DNA of 64,000 nucleotides from Floccifex porci (GTDB lineage Bacteria; Bacillota_I; Bacilli_A; Erysipelotrichales; Erysipelotrichaceae). Positions 50,127 through 58,601 of the stretch are shown piece after piece. Each line of letters starts with the position of its first letter. Position 1 is the first letter of the stretch. The notes under the pieces are model-generated. The model ran no database searches, was not told the DNA's origin, and saw only the letters and a list, made by a program, of their open reading frames with translations. Location of the stretch: positions 186,001 to 250,000 of the forward strand of contig NZ_VUMM01000001.1 in NCBI RefSeq assembly GCF_009696175.1, given 5' to 3'. The translations under genes and the position numbers were made by a program.

Positions 50127-51434
50127 CTAATTACGGGCACGTGCAATGATATGAATAGGTGTCCCTTCAAAGCCAAAGGCCTCTCTAATTTTATTTTCAA
50201 TATATCGTTTATAACTAAAATGAAGCAATTCTGGATCGTTTACAAACAGAACAAATGTTGGTGGTTCCACTGAAACCTGAGAAACATAAAAAATTTTTAA
50301 TTGTTTTCCTAAATGAGGTTTAGCAGGATTCATCATTTGTGCATCCAGTACGACATCGTTCAATACATTGGTTGCGACTCTTAAAGTGCAGTTATCATGA
50401 ACTAAATTGATTAAAGGCAATAACTGATTGACTTTACTATGTGTTAAAGCCGATGTAAAAGCAATCGGTGCATAGTCTAAATATAAGAATTGAGCACGAA
50501 TTTCTTTTTTAATTTTATCCATTGTTTTATCATCTTTTTCAATGGCATCCCATTTGTTGTAGACAATAATAACGCCTTTTCCAGCATCATGAGCCAAACC
50601 AGCAACATGTTTATCCTGTTCTGTGATTCCACGAATTCCATCAATCACAAATAAGACAACATTGCTTCGGTCAATGGCATTTAAAGCTCTTAATATAGAA
50701 TATTTTTCAATATTTTCATATATTTTTCCTTTTTTTCGAATACCAGCTGTATCAATGATCATATATTCCTGGCCATCCACTTTAAAAGATGTATCAATGG
50801 CATCACGAGTGGTCCCTTCAATATCTGAAACAATCACTCGTTCTTCTTTTAATATTGCATTGACCAGTGAACTTTTTCCTACATTAGGTCGACCAATTAC
50901 ACAGAAAGAAGTAATTCCTTCATATGGTTTGATTTGTTTTTCAGGAAGTTTGGAAATGATTTCATCCAGCAAATCTCCAATTCCAATTCCATGAACTCCA
51001 CTGATACAAATAGGATTGGTCAATCCCAATTGATAGAATTCATAAGACTGCATTTGTAATTGTTCATTATCTACTTTATTTACCGCTACCAATACGGGTT
51101 TATTTGTCTTTTGAAGCTTACGAGCAATCACCATGTCATCGCTCATAACGCCTTCTTTGCAGGAAACTACCATCACAATTAAATCTGCTTCTTCAATGGC
51201 AATTTCTACCTGCATATTGATCTGAGAAGCAAAGGCCTGGTCTTCTATCTGAATTCCACCTGTATCAATTAAGCGAAATTTTTGTGTCAGCCATTCCACT
51301 TCTCCATAAATACGGTCACGAGTAACTCCGGGAGTATCGTCTACAATACTTTTTCGCTGCCCAATCAATCGATTAAAAATTGTAGATTTTCCAACATTTG
51401 GCCGACCTACGATTGCAACAGTTCCACGAATCAT
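50127..51434 (-). CDS. der: Ribosome assembly GTPase Der (EngA)
   Basis: Der (435 residues) is a double-GTPase needed for 50S maturation. G1 motifs are GRPNVGKST (about 8-16) and GRPNVGKSS (about 182-190). Both domains have a DTPG or DTAG switch and NKxD (NKVD, NKWD). A C-terminal KH-like domain follows. All essential motifs are present. gpsA follows after 12 nt. Confidence 0.95.
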   Translation of the reverse strand: MIRGTVAIVGRPNVGKSTIFNRLIGQRKSIVDDTPGVTRDRIYGEVEWLTQKFRLIDTGGIQIEDQAFASQINMQVEIAIEEADLIVMVVSCKEGVMSDDMVIARKLQKTNKPVLVAVNKVDNEQLQMQSYEFYQLGLTNPICISGVHGIGIGDLLDEIISKLPEKQIKPYEGITSFCVIGRPNVGKSSLVNAILKEERVIVSDIEGTTRDAIDTSFKVDGQEYMIIDTAGIRKKGKIYENIEKYSILRALNAIDRSNVVLFVIDGIRGITEQDKHVAGLAHDAGKGVIIVYNKWDAIEKDDKTMDKIKKEIRAQFLYLDYAPIAFTSALTHSKVNQLLPLINLVHDNCTLRVATNVLNDVVLDAQMMNPAKPHLGKQLKIFYVSQVSVEPPTFVLFVNDPELLHFSYKRYIENKIREAFGFEGTPIHIIARARN

Positions 51435-51449
51435 AGAATCTCCTTTCTT

Positions 51450-52106
51450 TTAATATACTTTATCAATTATCTGGCTTAAACAGTCAAATACCTGTTCAAT
51501 ATTCATATTCGATGTATCCACTTCTATGGCATCTTCTGCTTTTCTTAAAGGTGAGATAGCACGAGTGCTGTCCTGATAATCTCTTTTATTGATGTCTTCT
51601 AAAATTTTTTTATAATCAATCTTTATCCCTTTATCTACGTATTCTTTATATCTTCTTTCTGCACGTGCCTGACTTGATGCACTCATAAAAATTTTTACTT
51701 CGGCATCTGGTAAAACACATGTACAAATATCTCGTCCATCTACAATATAACCTTTGTCTTTACAGATTTCCTGCTGTAAAGAAACCATTTTTTTGCGCAC
51801 AGGAGCAAAAGATGAAATCTTTGCTGCCATCATCGAAACATCATTTGTACGAATGGATGTACTAACATCTTCATTATTTAAGAATACATTTTTATCTTCA
51901 AAACGAATGGTAATATTTTCTAATGCCTTTTGAAGTTTACTTTCATCTGTATAATCAATCTGATTTTTAGAAATATAATATGCAACACAACGATACATAG
52001 CTCCTGTATCTAAATGAGACATATTGTATTTTTCGGCAAGAAAATCAGAAATGGTGCTTTTTCCTACACCACTTGGTCCATCAATGGCAATATTGATTTT
52101 CTTCAT
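51450..52106 (-). CDS. cmk: Cytidylate kinase
   Basis: Cmk (218 residues) phosphorylates CMP and dCMP to the diphosphates. The P-loop is IAIDGPSGVGKSTIS (residues about 5-19), with HLDTGAMYRC and VDGRDICTCVLPDAEVKIF. The length and the NMP-insert region (40-~150) match the family. It lies between the tail-anchored protein gene (3 nt) and der (15 nt). Confidence 0.94.
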   Translation of the reverse strand: MKKINIAIDGPSGVGKSTISDFLAEKYNMSHLDTGAMYRCVAYYISKNQIDYTDESKLQKALENITIRFEDKNVFLNNEDVSTSIRTNDVSMMAAKISSFAPVRKKMVSLQQEICKDKGYIVDGRDICTCVLPDAEVKIFMSASSQARAERRYKEYVDKGIKIDYKKILEDINKRDYQDSTRAISPLRKAEDAIEVDTSNMNIEQVFDCLSQIIDKVY

Positions 52107-52108
52107 AT

Positions 52109-52999
52109 TTATCTACCCATATTGTATAAAAAGAAGATAGTAACACCAATGGATACGACCAATGCGATAATTAATATAACTAAAATCACATTTAAGATCA
52201 TACCTGATTTTGAAGAAGGTTCTTCATAAGACTCTAAATCTTCTGATTTCATTCGAATCTTGCTGGATGGAAGTTCATCTTCCAGTTCCTCTTCTTCTAT
52301 TTTTTTGCGTTTTGCTTCTTTTTTTGCTTTTTTAGCCTGTTTTTTCGCTTCTCTTTTTGATAGACGTGGAGCTTCTTCTTCATCGGAATCGTCAAATACA
52401 TTGTATTTTCCTGGTTCGAATAAATCTAAATGATCTGTATCTGTAGCTTCATCGACACGAATATCATTATTAGATAAAACGATTTTTTCTTCTTCTTTCT
52501 TTTCTTCCTTAACATAATCATTATATATTTCAGGCTGAGGTTCTATATTAACTGGATTGATACGTGTTAATTTCTGATTCTGCATAAAATCAGCTACAGT
52601 TGTTGAATTTGACATGAAATTCGCATTTCTTGGCATTTCCATTGTAGAACCCAGTTCCTCTTCTTCCATTGGCATAATATGCTGATTTCTGGCACTGGAA
52701 GGACTGGTATTAAGCTGTTTTAGAATATTGATCTGAGTATCATCGATATAACGATTTCCATTATCAATATTATATTGTTTTACTTCTCCAAGCAATTGAT
52801 CCATCACTTCATTGGAAGAATAAGGAGATGTTTCCTCCTTTGTTTCATGAGGATGATAAGATATATTCGCATGAGACAAAGACGCATTCTTTTGTACTCT
52901 AGATAACTTTACACGTTTTGAAGCTGTTTGAGTCGCCATAGCTTCTTTTTCGATCTGATCTCTTAATTCCTGGTATTTTTCTTTTCTTGATTGAGCCAT
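52109..52999 (-). CDS. Low-complexity tail-anchored membrane protein, unknown
   Basis: This 296-residue protein has no enzymatic motif. A basic N-terminus (MAQSRKEKYQELRDQIEKEA) precedes a long disordered Asn/Ser/Glu-rich middle, a highly charged Lys/Glu block (SKREAKKQAKKAKKEAKRKK, then EEEELEDELP), and a single C-terminal membrane helix (MILNVILVILIIALVVSIGVTIFFLY) with only four residues after it. It would expose about 265 residues to the cytoplasm. Possible roles are a cell-division or nucleoid-anchoring adaptor; that is guesswork. It heads the operon with cmk-der-gpsA-hup and has its own promoter and AGGAGG. Confidence 0.8.
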   Translation of the reverse strand: MAQSRKEKYQELRDQIEKEAMATQTASKRVKLSRVQKNASLSHANISYHPHETKEETSPYSSNEVMDQLLGEVKQYNIDNGNRYIDDTQINILKQLNTSPSSARNQHIMPMEEEELGSTMEMPRNANFMSNSTTVADFMQNQKLTRINPVNIEPQPEIYNDYVKEEKKEEEKIVLSNNDIRVDEATDTDHLDLFEPGKYNVFDDSDEEEAPRLSKREAKKQAKKAKKEAKRKKIEEEELEDELPSSKIRMKSEDLESYEEPSSKSGMILNVILVILIIALVVSIGVTIFFLYNMGR

Positions 53000-53024
53000 A
53001 AAAACCTCCTAAGCATTCCATATT

Positions 53025-53053
53025 ATTATACATAATTTATTAATACTTTTCCA
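53025..53053 (-). promoter_or_regulatory. Promoter of the tail-anchored protein-cmk-der-gpsA-hup operon
   Basis: Minus strand: TGGAAA (53053-53048), 17-nt spacer, TATAAT (53030-53025), about 25 nt before the ATG. Confidence 0.6.
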
Positions 53054-53073
53054 TAAAAATAAAAAGACAATAT

Positions 53074-53100
53074 AAAAAGCCCTATCTATAAAGATAAGGC
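53074..53100 (-). terminator. Terminator of efp
   Basis: GCCTTATCT and AGATAGGGC (one T-G pair) form a 9-bp stem, followed on the minus strand by TTTTT. It begins 6 nt after the efp stop. Confidence 0.8.
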
Positions 53101-53106
53101 AGACTA

Positions 53107-53670
53107 TTATGCACGTCCAGCATATTTTCCATCGTTGGTATTGACCAGAATCACTTCTCCATCTTCAATAAACAATGGAACTTTTACTTCAAAACCAGTT
53201 TCAAGCACAGCAGTTTTTAAAGCCGAAGTAGCTGTATTTCCTTTTACAGCCGCTTCACATTCTGTAATTTTTAATGCCACTTTATCTGGTAAAATAACAT
53301 CCAGTATTTCCCCTTCATAAGAACGAATATTTACTTCCAGTCCTCCTTCATCAGAAAGGAAGTTCTTTTCCCATTCCAGTCTTTCTTTAGGAATTTCAAA
53401 TGGGGAATAATCATTACAATCTAAGAATACAAGATCCGTTCCTGTATCATATGAATAAGTAACCGCAATTTTGTCAACATGAGCTTCTTCTACAGTGGAT
53501 CCACCATTCCACTGTAAATTCACATTTGCACCTGTTCTCAAGTTTTTAACTTTTGCTTTTACTTTCATAGCTCCACGAGCCTGCTTATTAAAAACAGTAT
53601 CTAATACTAAATATAATTCACCATCTTCCACAATGGTTTGTCCTGGTTTTAATTTACTAATATCTAACAT
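53107..53670 (-). CDS. efp: Elongation factor P with Arg32 at the modification site
   Basis: EF-P (187 residues) binds between P and E sites to rescue ribosomes at polyproline. Three OB/beta-barrel domains are recognisable, and the C-terminal VNTNDGKYAGRA is canonical. The domain I loop reads NKQARGAMKVKAK instead of the usual KPGKGAAFVRSK, so Arg32 replaces the modified Lys and the Pro-Gly before it are lost. In beta- and some gamma-proteobacteria Arg32 is rhamnosylated by EarP, but no EarP gene is adjacent here. The gene is monocistronic with a TTGACA/TACAAT promoter. Confidence 0.93.
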   Translation of the reverse strand: MLDISKLKPGQTIVEDGELYLVLDTVFNKQARGAMKVKAKVKNLRTGANVNLQWNGGSTVEEAHVDKIAVTYSYDTGTDLVFLDCNDYSPFEIPKERLEWEKNFLSDEGGLEVNIRSYEGEILDVILPDKVALKITECEAAVKGNTATSALKTAVLETGFEVKVPLFIEDGEVILVNTNDGKYAGRA

Positions 53671-53694
53671 AAAGTATTCTCCTCAATCTCTTTT

Positions 53695-53722
53695 ATTGTA
53701 TGAAGACAAATGTTTTTGTCAA
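53695..53722 (-). promoter_or_regulatory. Promoter of efp
   Basis: Minus strand: TTGACA (53722-53717), 16-nt spacer, TACAAT (53700-53695), close to consensus. It lies downstream of a strong terminator, so efp is independent of the upstream RNA. Confidence 0.75.
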
Positions 53723-53732
53723 GTAAAAATGA

Positions 53733-53758
53733 TAAAAAGCACATTTCTGTGCTTTTTA
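53733..53758 (-). terminator. Strong terminator between the candidate small RNA and efp
   Basis: TAAAAAGCACA/TGTGCTTTTTA, a perfect 11-bp stem with a 4-nt loop; a T-rich stretch follows. Confidence 0.85.
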
Positions 53759-53864
53759 CCAAGTATCGAAAGGAATCGATATGAATAAAATTATTTCACA
53801 TATAATATAAGGAAGGATGTATAAATGTGAATGTTGAAATTGAGCCTGATTTCAACTTTATCCA
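53733..53864 (-). ncRNA. Candidate small RNA between gltA and efp
   Basis: A TTTACA/TATTAT promoter (17-nt spacing) would start RNA near 53864. The transcript has a hairpin of 8 bp (GTTGAAAT/ATTTCAAC, 53833-53856) extended by flanking CACAT/ATGTG pairs, a single-stranded CATCCTTCC, a hairpin TATCGA/TCGATA with loop TTCCTT, and a perfect terminator at 53733. No ORF with a ribosome site is present. It could alternatively be the 3' UTR of the gltA transcript. Confidence 0.5.
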
Positions 53865-53869
53865 CATCT

Positions 53870-53898
53870 ATAATACAATAAACTTATTTAAATGTAAA
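53870..53898 (-). promoter_or_regulatory. Promoter of the candidate small RNA
   Basis: Minus strand: TTTACA (53898-53893), 17-nt spacer, TATTAT (53875-53870). Confidence 0.55.
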
Positions 53899-53911
53899 CC
53901 CTTTCATCAAT

Positions 53912-55291
53912 TTATTTTGATAATAATTCATCAATGGAAGCGGCCGCTTTTTTACCAGCACCCATAGCCGAGATAACAGTGGCTGCTCCTGTTACTGCAT
54001 CTCCTCCGGCATAGATTGTATCACGACTTGTTTTTCCAGCTTCATCGACAATTAAGCATCCTTTGCGATTGACTTCCAATCCTTCTGTTGTAGAACGAAT
54101 CAGCGGATTTGGACTTGTACCAATGGACATGATCATACAATCGCAATCAATCACAAATTCAGAACCTGGAATTTCAACCGGTCTTCTTCTACCAGATGCA
54201 TCCGGTTCTCCTAATTCCATACGAATGCATTCCATTCCATTGATCCATCCTGAATCATCTCCTAATACTTTTACAGGATTGCATAATAAATCAAAGATAA
54301 TTCCTTCTTCCATGGCATGTTCAACTTCTTCTTTACGAGCAGGAAGTTCTTCCAGAGAACGACGATATACAATATGAACTTCAGCACCCAGACGTTTAGC
54401 ACTGCGGGCAGCATCCATTGCAACATTTCCTCCACCAACAACTACACATTTCTTTGGATGCTGAATTGGTGTTGGAGAATCTTCTTTATAAGCTTTCATT
54501 AAATTGATACGAGTTAAGAATTCATTAGCAGAATAAACACCCTTTAAATTTTCTCCTTCCAGATTCATAAAGTTTGGAAGACCTGCACCAGAACCGATAA
54601 AGATAGCTTCAAAACCTTCTTCCTGTAATGCATCAATTGTATCTGTACGTCCCACTACAAAGTTTGTGATGATTTTAACTCCTAAGTCTTTAAGTGTATC
54701 AATTTCTTTCTGTACAATTTCTTTTGGAAGACGGAATTGAGGAATTCCATACATTAATACTCCACCTGCTACATGTAGAGCTTCAAATACAGTCACATCG
54801 TATCCTTTTTTAGCAAGATCACCTGCACATGTTAATCCTGCTGGACCTGCTCCAACAACAGCAACTTTATGTCCATTTGGTTCGGGTTTTTCAACTTTTT
54901 TAGACGCATGTTCTCTATGCCAGTCGGCTACAAAACGTTCCAGGCGCCCGATTCCCACTGGTTCTCCTTTAATACCACGAACGCAATATTTTTCACATTG
55001 ACTTTCCTGTGGACAAACACGACCACATACAGCTGGCAATGAAGAAGTAACAGAAATGATATTGTAAGCTTCTTCGAAATTTCCTTCTTTTACCTGTTCA
55101 ATAAAATCAGGAATGTTTACATTGACTGGACACCCATTTACACAAGGACGATGTTTACAGTGAAGACAGCGATTGGCTTCTTCAATTGCCATTTCTTCTG
55201 TATATCCTGTAGTTACTTCTTCAAAATTATGACAACGTACTTCTGGATCCTGTACAGGCATTGCCACTTTTTTTAATGACATATTTGGCAT
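53912..55291 (-). CDS. nfnB: NfnB/GltA-type FAD/Fe-S oxidoreductase (large subunit)
   Basis: A 459-residue protein of the glutamate-synthase small-chain family. The N-terminal cysteine clusters CLHCKHRPCVNGCP and CGRVCPQESQCEKYC bind two 4Fe-4S clusters. Two dinucleotide motifs follow (VVGAGPAGLTCAGDLA for FAD, CVVVGGGNVAMDAARSA for NAD(P)). It is adjacent to an NfnA-like gene, and this pairing identifies the electron-bifurcating NADH-dependent ferredoxin:NADP+ oxidoreductase rather than glutamate synthase, whose large subunit is missing here. Function is inferred from the pair. Confidence 0.85.
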   Translation of the reverse strand: MPNMSLKKVAMPVQDPEVRCHNFEEVTTGYTEEMAIEEANRCLHCKHRPCVNGCPVNVNIPDFIEQVKEGNFEEAYNIISVTSSLPAVCGRVCPQESQCEKYCVRGIKGEPVGIGRLERFVADWHREHASKKVEKPEPNGHKVAVVGAGPAGLTCAGDLAKKGYDVTVFEALHVAGGVLMYGIPQFRLPKEIVQKEIDTLKDLGVKIITNFVVGRTDTIDALQEEGFEAIFIGSGAGLPNFMNLEGENLKGVYSANEFLTRINLMKAYKEDSPTPIQHPKKCVVVGGGNVAMDAARSAKRLGAEVHIVYRRSLEELPARKEEVEHAMEEGIIFDLLCNPVKVLGDDSGWINGMECIRMELGEPDASGRRRPVEIPGSEFVIDCDCMIMSIGTSPNPLIRSTTEGLEVNRKGCLIVDEAGKTSRDTIYAGGDAVTGAATVISAMGAGKKAAASIDELLSK

Positions 55292-56133
55292 TATTGAACC
55301 TCCCTTTTTAATAAATTACAAGTTGCTTCTCTTTCATGTAATTCAAAATCACGATAGGCCATATTTCTTGACATAGCTTCATCAAAATCCACCAGATGAC
55401 CATCAAAATCTGGACCATCAACACAGGCAAACTGCATTTTTCCATCAACTTTCAATCGACATCCGCCACACATTCCTGTTCCATCGATCATAATAGGGTT
55501 CATGGATACAATTGTTGGAATATTATATTTTTTCGTTGTCAAACAAACAAATTTCATCATGATTACTGGGCCAATGGCAATCACGCGATCAAATTTTTCT
55601 CCATTTAAAATCAATTCTTCCAACTTATTTGTGACTAAACCTTTTTCTCCGGCACTGCCATCATCACTCATTAAATAATAAGCATCACTGACTTCTTTAA
55701 AATCTTCTTCTAAAATCACAAGATCTTTATTACGGAAACCAGCTATTGTAGTAACATCTGCACCTGCTTTATGAAAAGCTTTTGCGGTTGGATAAGCGAT
55801 GGCACATCCAACTCCTCCACCAATGACACATACTTTTTCATTGGCTTCAATTTCACTTGGTTTTCCTAAAGGACCTACAAAATCATGAAGACTGTCTCCT
55901 TCATTTAATTCATTTAAAAGCATTGTTGTCTTTCCAACAATCTGAAAAATAATGGTTACACTTCCAGTACTGGCATCGCTATCAGCAATCGTTAAAGGAA
56001 TTCTTTCTCCCTGTTCATCCACACGAAGAATGATAAACTGACCAGCTTTTGCACGTTTTGCTACAAAAGGGGCATCAATAACCATTTTTGTTACTGTTGG
56101 GTTCAATACTTCTTTTTTCAAAATTGTATACAT
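55291..56133 (-). CDS. nfnA: NfnA-type FAD/2Fe-2S oxidoreductase (small subunit)
   Basis: A 280-residue ferredoxin-reductase-fold protein related to PyrK/HydG-type subunits. It has the flavin motif ERIPLTIADSD, the NAD-binding VIGGGVGCAIAYP, and Cys residues DGTGMCGGCRL plus a later FACVDGP for a 2Fe-2S cluster. With NfnB it would couple NADH and reduced ferredoxin oxidation to NADP+ reduction. I start at ATG 56133, after GAAAGGATAGAG; a longer frame starts 24 nt earlier. It shares one base with the nfnB start. Confidence 0.85.
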   Translation of the reverse strand: MYTILKKEVLNPTVTKMVIDAPFVAKRAKAGQFIILRVDEQGERIPLTIADSDASTGSVTIIFQIVGKTTMLLNELNEGDSLHDFVGPLGKPSEIEANEKVCVIGGGVGCAIAYPTAKAFHKAGADVTTIAGFRNKDLVILEEDFKEVSDAYYLMSDDGSAGEKGLVTNKLEELILNGEKFDRVIAIGPVIMMKFVCLTTKKYNIPTIVSMNPIMIDGTGMCGGCRLKVDGKMQFACVDGPDFDGHLVDFDEAMSRNMAYRDFELHEREATCNLLKREVQ

Positions 56134-56175
56134 ATAATACTCTATCCTTTCTAACACTCTTTATTCTACAACACA

Positions 56176-57129
56176 TTATTCAAAAACTAAATCGAAAAAT
56201 TTCATCTTACGATTATCTGATATACCTAAATTATAATTTCGATTTCCAATTGTATTTAATAATATCTCTTCTTTTTCCTTTGAATCAATTGCTTCAATAA
56301 ATAAAGGAATTACCTGACAGGCTAATTCTTTAGCCTTTTCATACAATTCAAAGAAATCACTGGTATAAACTTTTGTATCGTCACATGGATGCATCCATTG
56401 TTTATGCAGTAAATTACATGTATCAAAAGGATCTTCTGGTTCATTTGGTACAATCAGTCCCGATAACATATTTTCTTTATGTAAAAGGGTTTCTATATCG
56501 TAGATTGTCTGCCATTTTCTTCCAGAGGCATCATACAGTAATTTCTGTATTGTATACCAGTCCTGTAAAGATTCCCATAACTGATAAGGGTGAATCGAAA
56601 GAGAAAATACATTTCTGGAAACAGCCATATAAATTCGAACAATGGCTTTTGCCTGTTCTTTGGTACATTCACAAATCTGATAGGCTTTAAAATCCTTAAT
56701 GGTCTGTTCTCTTTTTACTTTTAAAACAATGGAATCCAGAACCGATTCAAAGCGATGATGCCACCATCCACTTTCGTTTTTACAGTTTCCTGTTCGATAA
56801 AAAACATAAGGATGTACCGTACAATCCAGTGCCCAGTGACATAAATGACCACTTATATAAGAAATCATATTTTCTTTTGTATCTTCATCTTTTTCTTCCC
56901 TTATTGTCTTTAAAGCCTGTTTATAAAAATCATTAATATGACCCTGGTGAGCAATTGATCCTAAATGACGTAAAGTACCATCTTTTGATATATGTTTTGG
57001 ACTGCATCCATGAAAGAAAAGAAAATCTGGTCCATTGGATCCAATTTCCAGTAATTTTTTATTAAAATCATAAGGTAGAATATCGTTTACTTCATCCGCA
57101 AATAAAGTATGAGTTATAATGTTTGGCAT
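56176..57129 (-). CDS. Zinc-dependent phospholipase C-like protein
   Basis: A 317-residue protein related to the zinc-dependent phospholipase C/S1-P1 nuclease fold. The metal-binding His/Asp pattern is dispersed: NIITHTLFADEV, SNGPDFLFFHG, HQGHINDFYK, GHLCHWALDCTVHPYVFY (HxxHxxxD-type) and WWHHRFESVLDS. There is no signal peptide, so it is cytoplasmic, unlike true PLC toxins. The reaction is unknown. I start at ATG 57129, after AAAGGAGG. It follows the DUF2779 gene with a 16-nt overlap and is 42 nt from nfnA. Confidence 0.8.
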   Translation of the reverse strand: MPNIITHTLFADEVNDILPYDFNKKLLEIGSNGPDFLFFHGCSPKHISKDGTLRHLGSIAHQGHINDFYKQALKTIREEKDEDTKENMISYISGHLCHWALDCTVHPYVFYRTGNCKNESGWWHHRFESVLDSIVLKVKREQTIKDFKAYQICECTKEQAKAIVRIYMAVSRNVFSLSIHPYQLWESLQDWYTIQKLLYDASGRKWQTIYDIETLLHKENMLSGLIVPNEPEDPFDTCNLLHKQWMHPCDDTKVYTSDFFELYEKAKELACQVIPLFIEAIDSKEKEEILLNTIGNRNYNLGISDNRKMKFFDLVFE

Positions 57130-58601
57130 GTTTCCTCCTTTATAGTCTTTAATAGACCATGATAAACAATATATTCGGCATAGGTATCCATTGCACAATA
57201 TCGCCGTATTTCACCGGATATGAATTGTTTTTGCTGCATTGTTGCCTGATTGTATGTCCGATAGGCAAAAACTGCATTCATTCCATTCTGAATTTCTAAA
57301 TTGCTATAAGAGATATCATCAGAAAAAACCGGCAATAAATTTTTTAAAGAATAGTGGCCTCTCATTTTATTATCATAAAAAATTCCCAGCTCAAATGGCT
57401 TTGAAAGATCCATCATACGATTCCATATAGATTCCAGTTCTTCTTTATATTCAGGAAATTGAAAAGCCAGTTGTTTTAAACGTAATTTTTCAGCTCCTTC
57501 CATATTATAAACAAGAATGGTTCCTTCTTTTGGAACATTGTCAATCAAAGAATCAATAAATTTTTTACGACAGTCTCCTGTTGAAAAAAAGTCATGATGC
57601 GATAGCTGTCCATCTTTATTTTCTACATGTAAACTGTATTGAAAACACAATACATCAAATGGTTTCATATTCTTATATGGGGGCAGCGCAAAAGTATCCC
57701 ATTCAAAGTCCAGATAAGATACAGGATACTGAATTTTTGAAATCCAGGGAATGATTGCACCCAAATCTAGAAAACGTCCATATAAAGAAGCCATATATTG
57801 TGAATACTGAAGACGGAATCCTTCAATTTTATCAATTTTTATATCTTTTATTCTTTGGATTCCCTCTTCATAAAGATCCAGTTTATGACCTGAAGTGGTC
57901 AAAAACAGAATAGAATCGTCTGGTTCCTGACTTTCATCAAAACAGAAGTCATAGAAACGACATCTTCTTCCTGTTGTACATTTCTTGGTACGTATTGCTT
58001 CAGGCTGTGCCTGTAAAAATAAATCATTTACTTTTTCAATCAGATCATCCAGATCCACTTCCATCTGATTCAATAATTCATCAATATTTTTTCCAGGATT
58101 GTTTCTTCGATTAAAAAAACGATCACCCAGAATCAGACATTGATTCACATCCAGATCTTCTTTTCTTACATAATCTTTATTTAAATAAATGATTTTATGT
58201 TTTACAATGAGTATTCCATTTTTTTCACAAATCATCTGATTAATTTTCATTCTCTGTGCTTCAAATTCTTTTGGATATGAAGATAAAAATGGATAAATGG
58301 CACAATACCCATCTTCTTGTTTTATCAGTACAGGAACTTTAGTACGACATCCTTTATATTCAAATCTTGCATTTAAAACATACGAATTATTTTTAAGAAG
58401 ACATAAAGTTTTTTCATTGGTATCACCTGTTTTTCCAGTGCCATATTCATTGATACCTAACAACTTACAATAATATTCACTATAAGGAACATCCATATGA
58501 TAAAAACTTTCTAAAGGCTTTTTACTGGTATGGTAATTGTATGCCAAACGTGAACATTGTTGATAATGCAGCAAATCACTTACATGAATCAAGTCTCTCA
58601 C
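57114..58601 (-). CDS. DUF2779 protein: Cas4-like Fe-S region plus DEDD exonuclease-like domain
   Basis: A 495-residue DUF2779 protein. The N-terminal half has a lone Cys (YQQCSRLAY) and three later Cys (KKCTTGRRCRFYDFC), the spacing of a Cas4/AddB-type iron-sulfur nuclease. The usual PD-(D/E)xK active-site residues are not obvious. The second half begins SYLDFEWDTFALPPY and has LCFQYSLHVE and RRYCAMDTYAEYIVY, typical of DEDD 3'-5' exonucleases. The start is either GTG 58601 or TTG 58592 (AGGTGAG 5 nt upstream). It directly follows a WYL regulator. Confidence 0.82.
   Translation of the reverse strand: MRDLIHVSDLLHYQQCSRLAYNYHTSKKPLESFYHMDVPYSEYYCKLLGINEYGTGKTGDTNEKTLCLLKNNSYVLNARFEYKGCRTKVPVLIKQEDGYCAIYPFLSSYPKEFEAQRMKINQMICEKNGILIVKHKIIYLNKDYVRKEDLDVNQCLILGDRFFNRRNNPGKNIDELLNQMEVDLDDLIEKVNDLFLQAQPEAIRTKKCTTGRRCRFYDFCFDESQEPDDSILFLTTSGHKLDLYEEGIQRIKDIKIDKIEGFRLQYSQYMASLYGRFLDLGAIIPWISKIQYPVSYLDFEWDTFALPPYKNMKPFDVLCFQYSLHVENKDGQLSHHDFFSTGDCRKKFIDSLIDNVPKEGTILVYNMEGAEKLRLKQLAFQFPEYKEELESIWNRMMDLSKPFELGIFYDNKMRGHYSLKNLLPVFSDDISYSNLEIQNGMNAVFAYRTYNQATMQQKQFISGEIRRYCAMDTYAEYIVYHGLLKTIKEETCQTL

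Noticed and set aside
53798-53868. 23-codon minus-strand ORF inside the candidate small RNA
   Set aside because: It begins at the transcription start without a ribosome site and coincides with the hairpin; an RNA function explains the region better.
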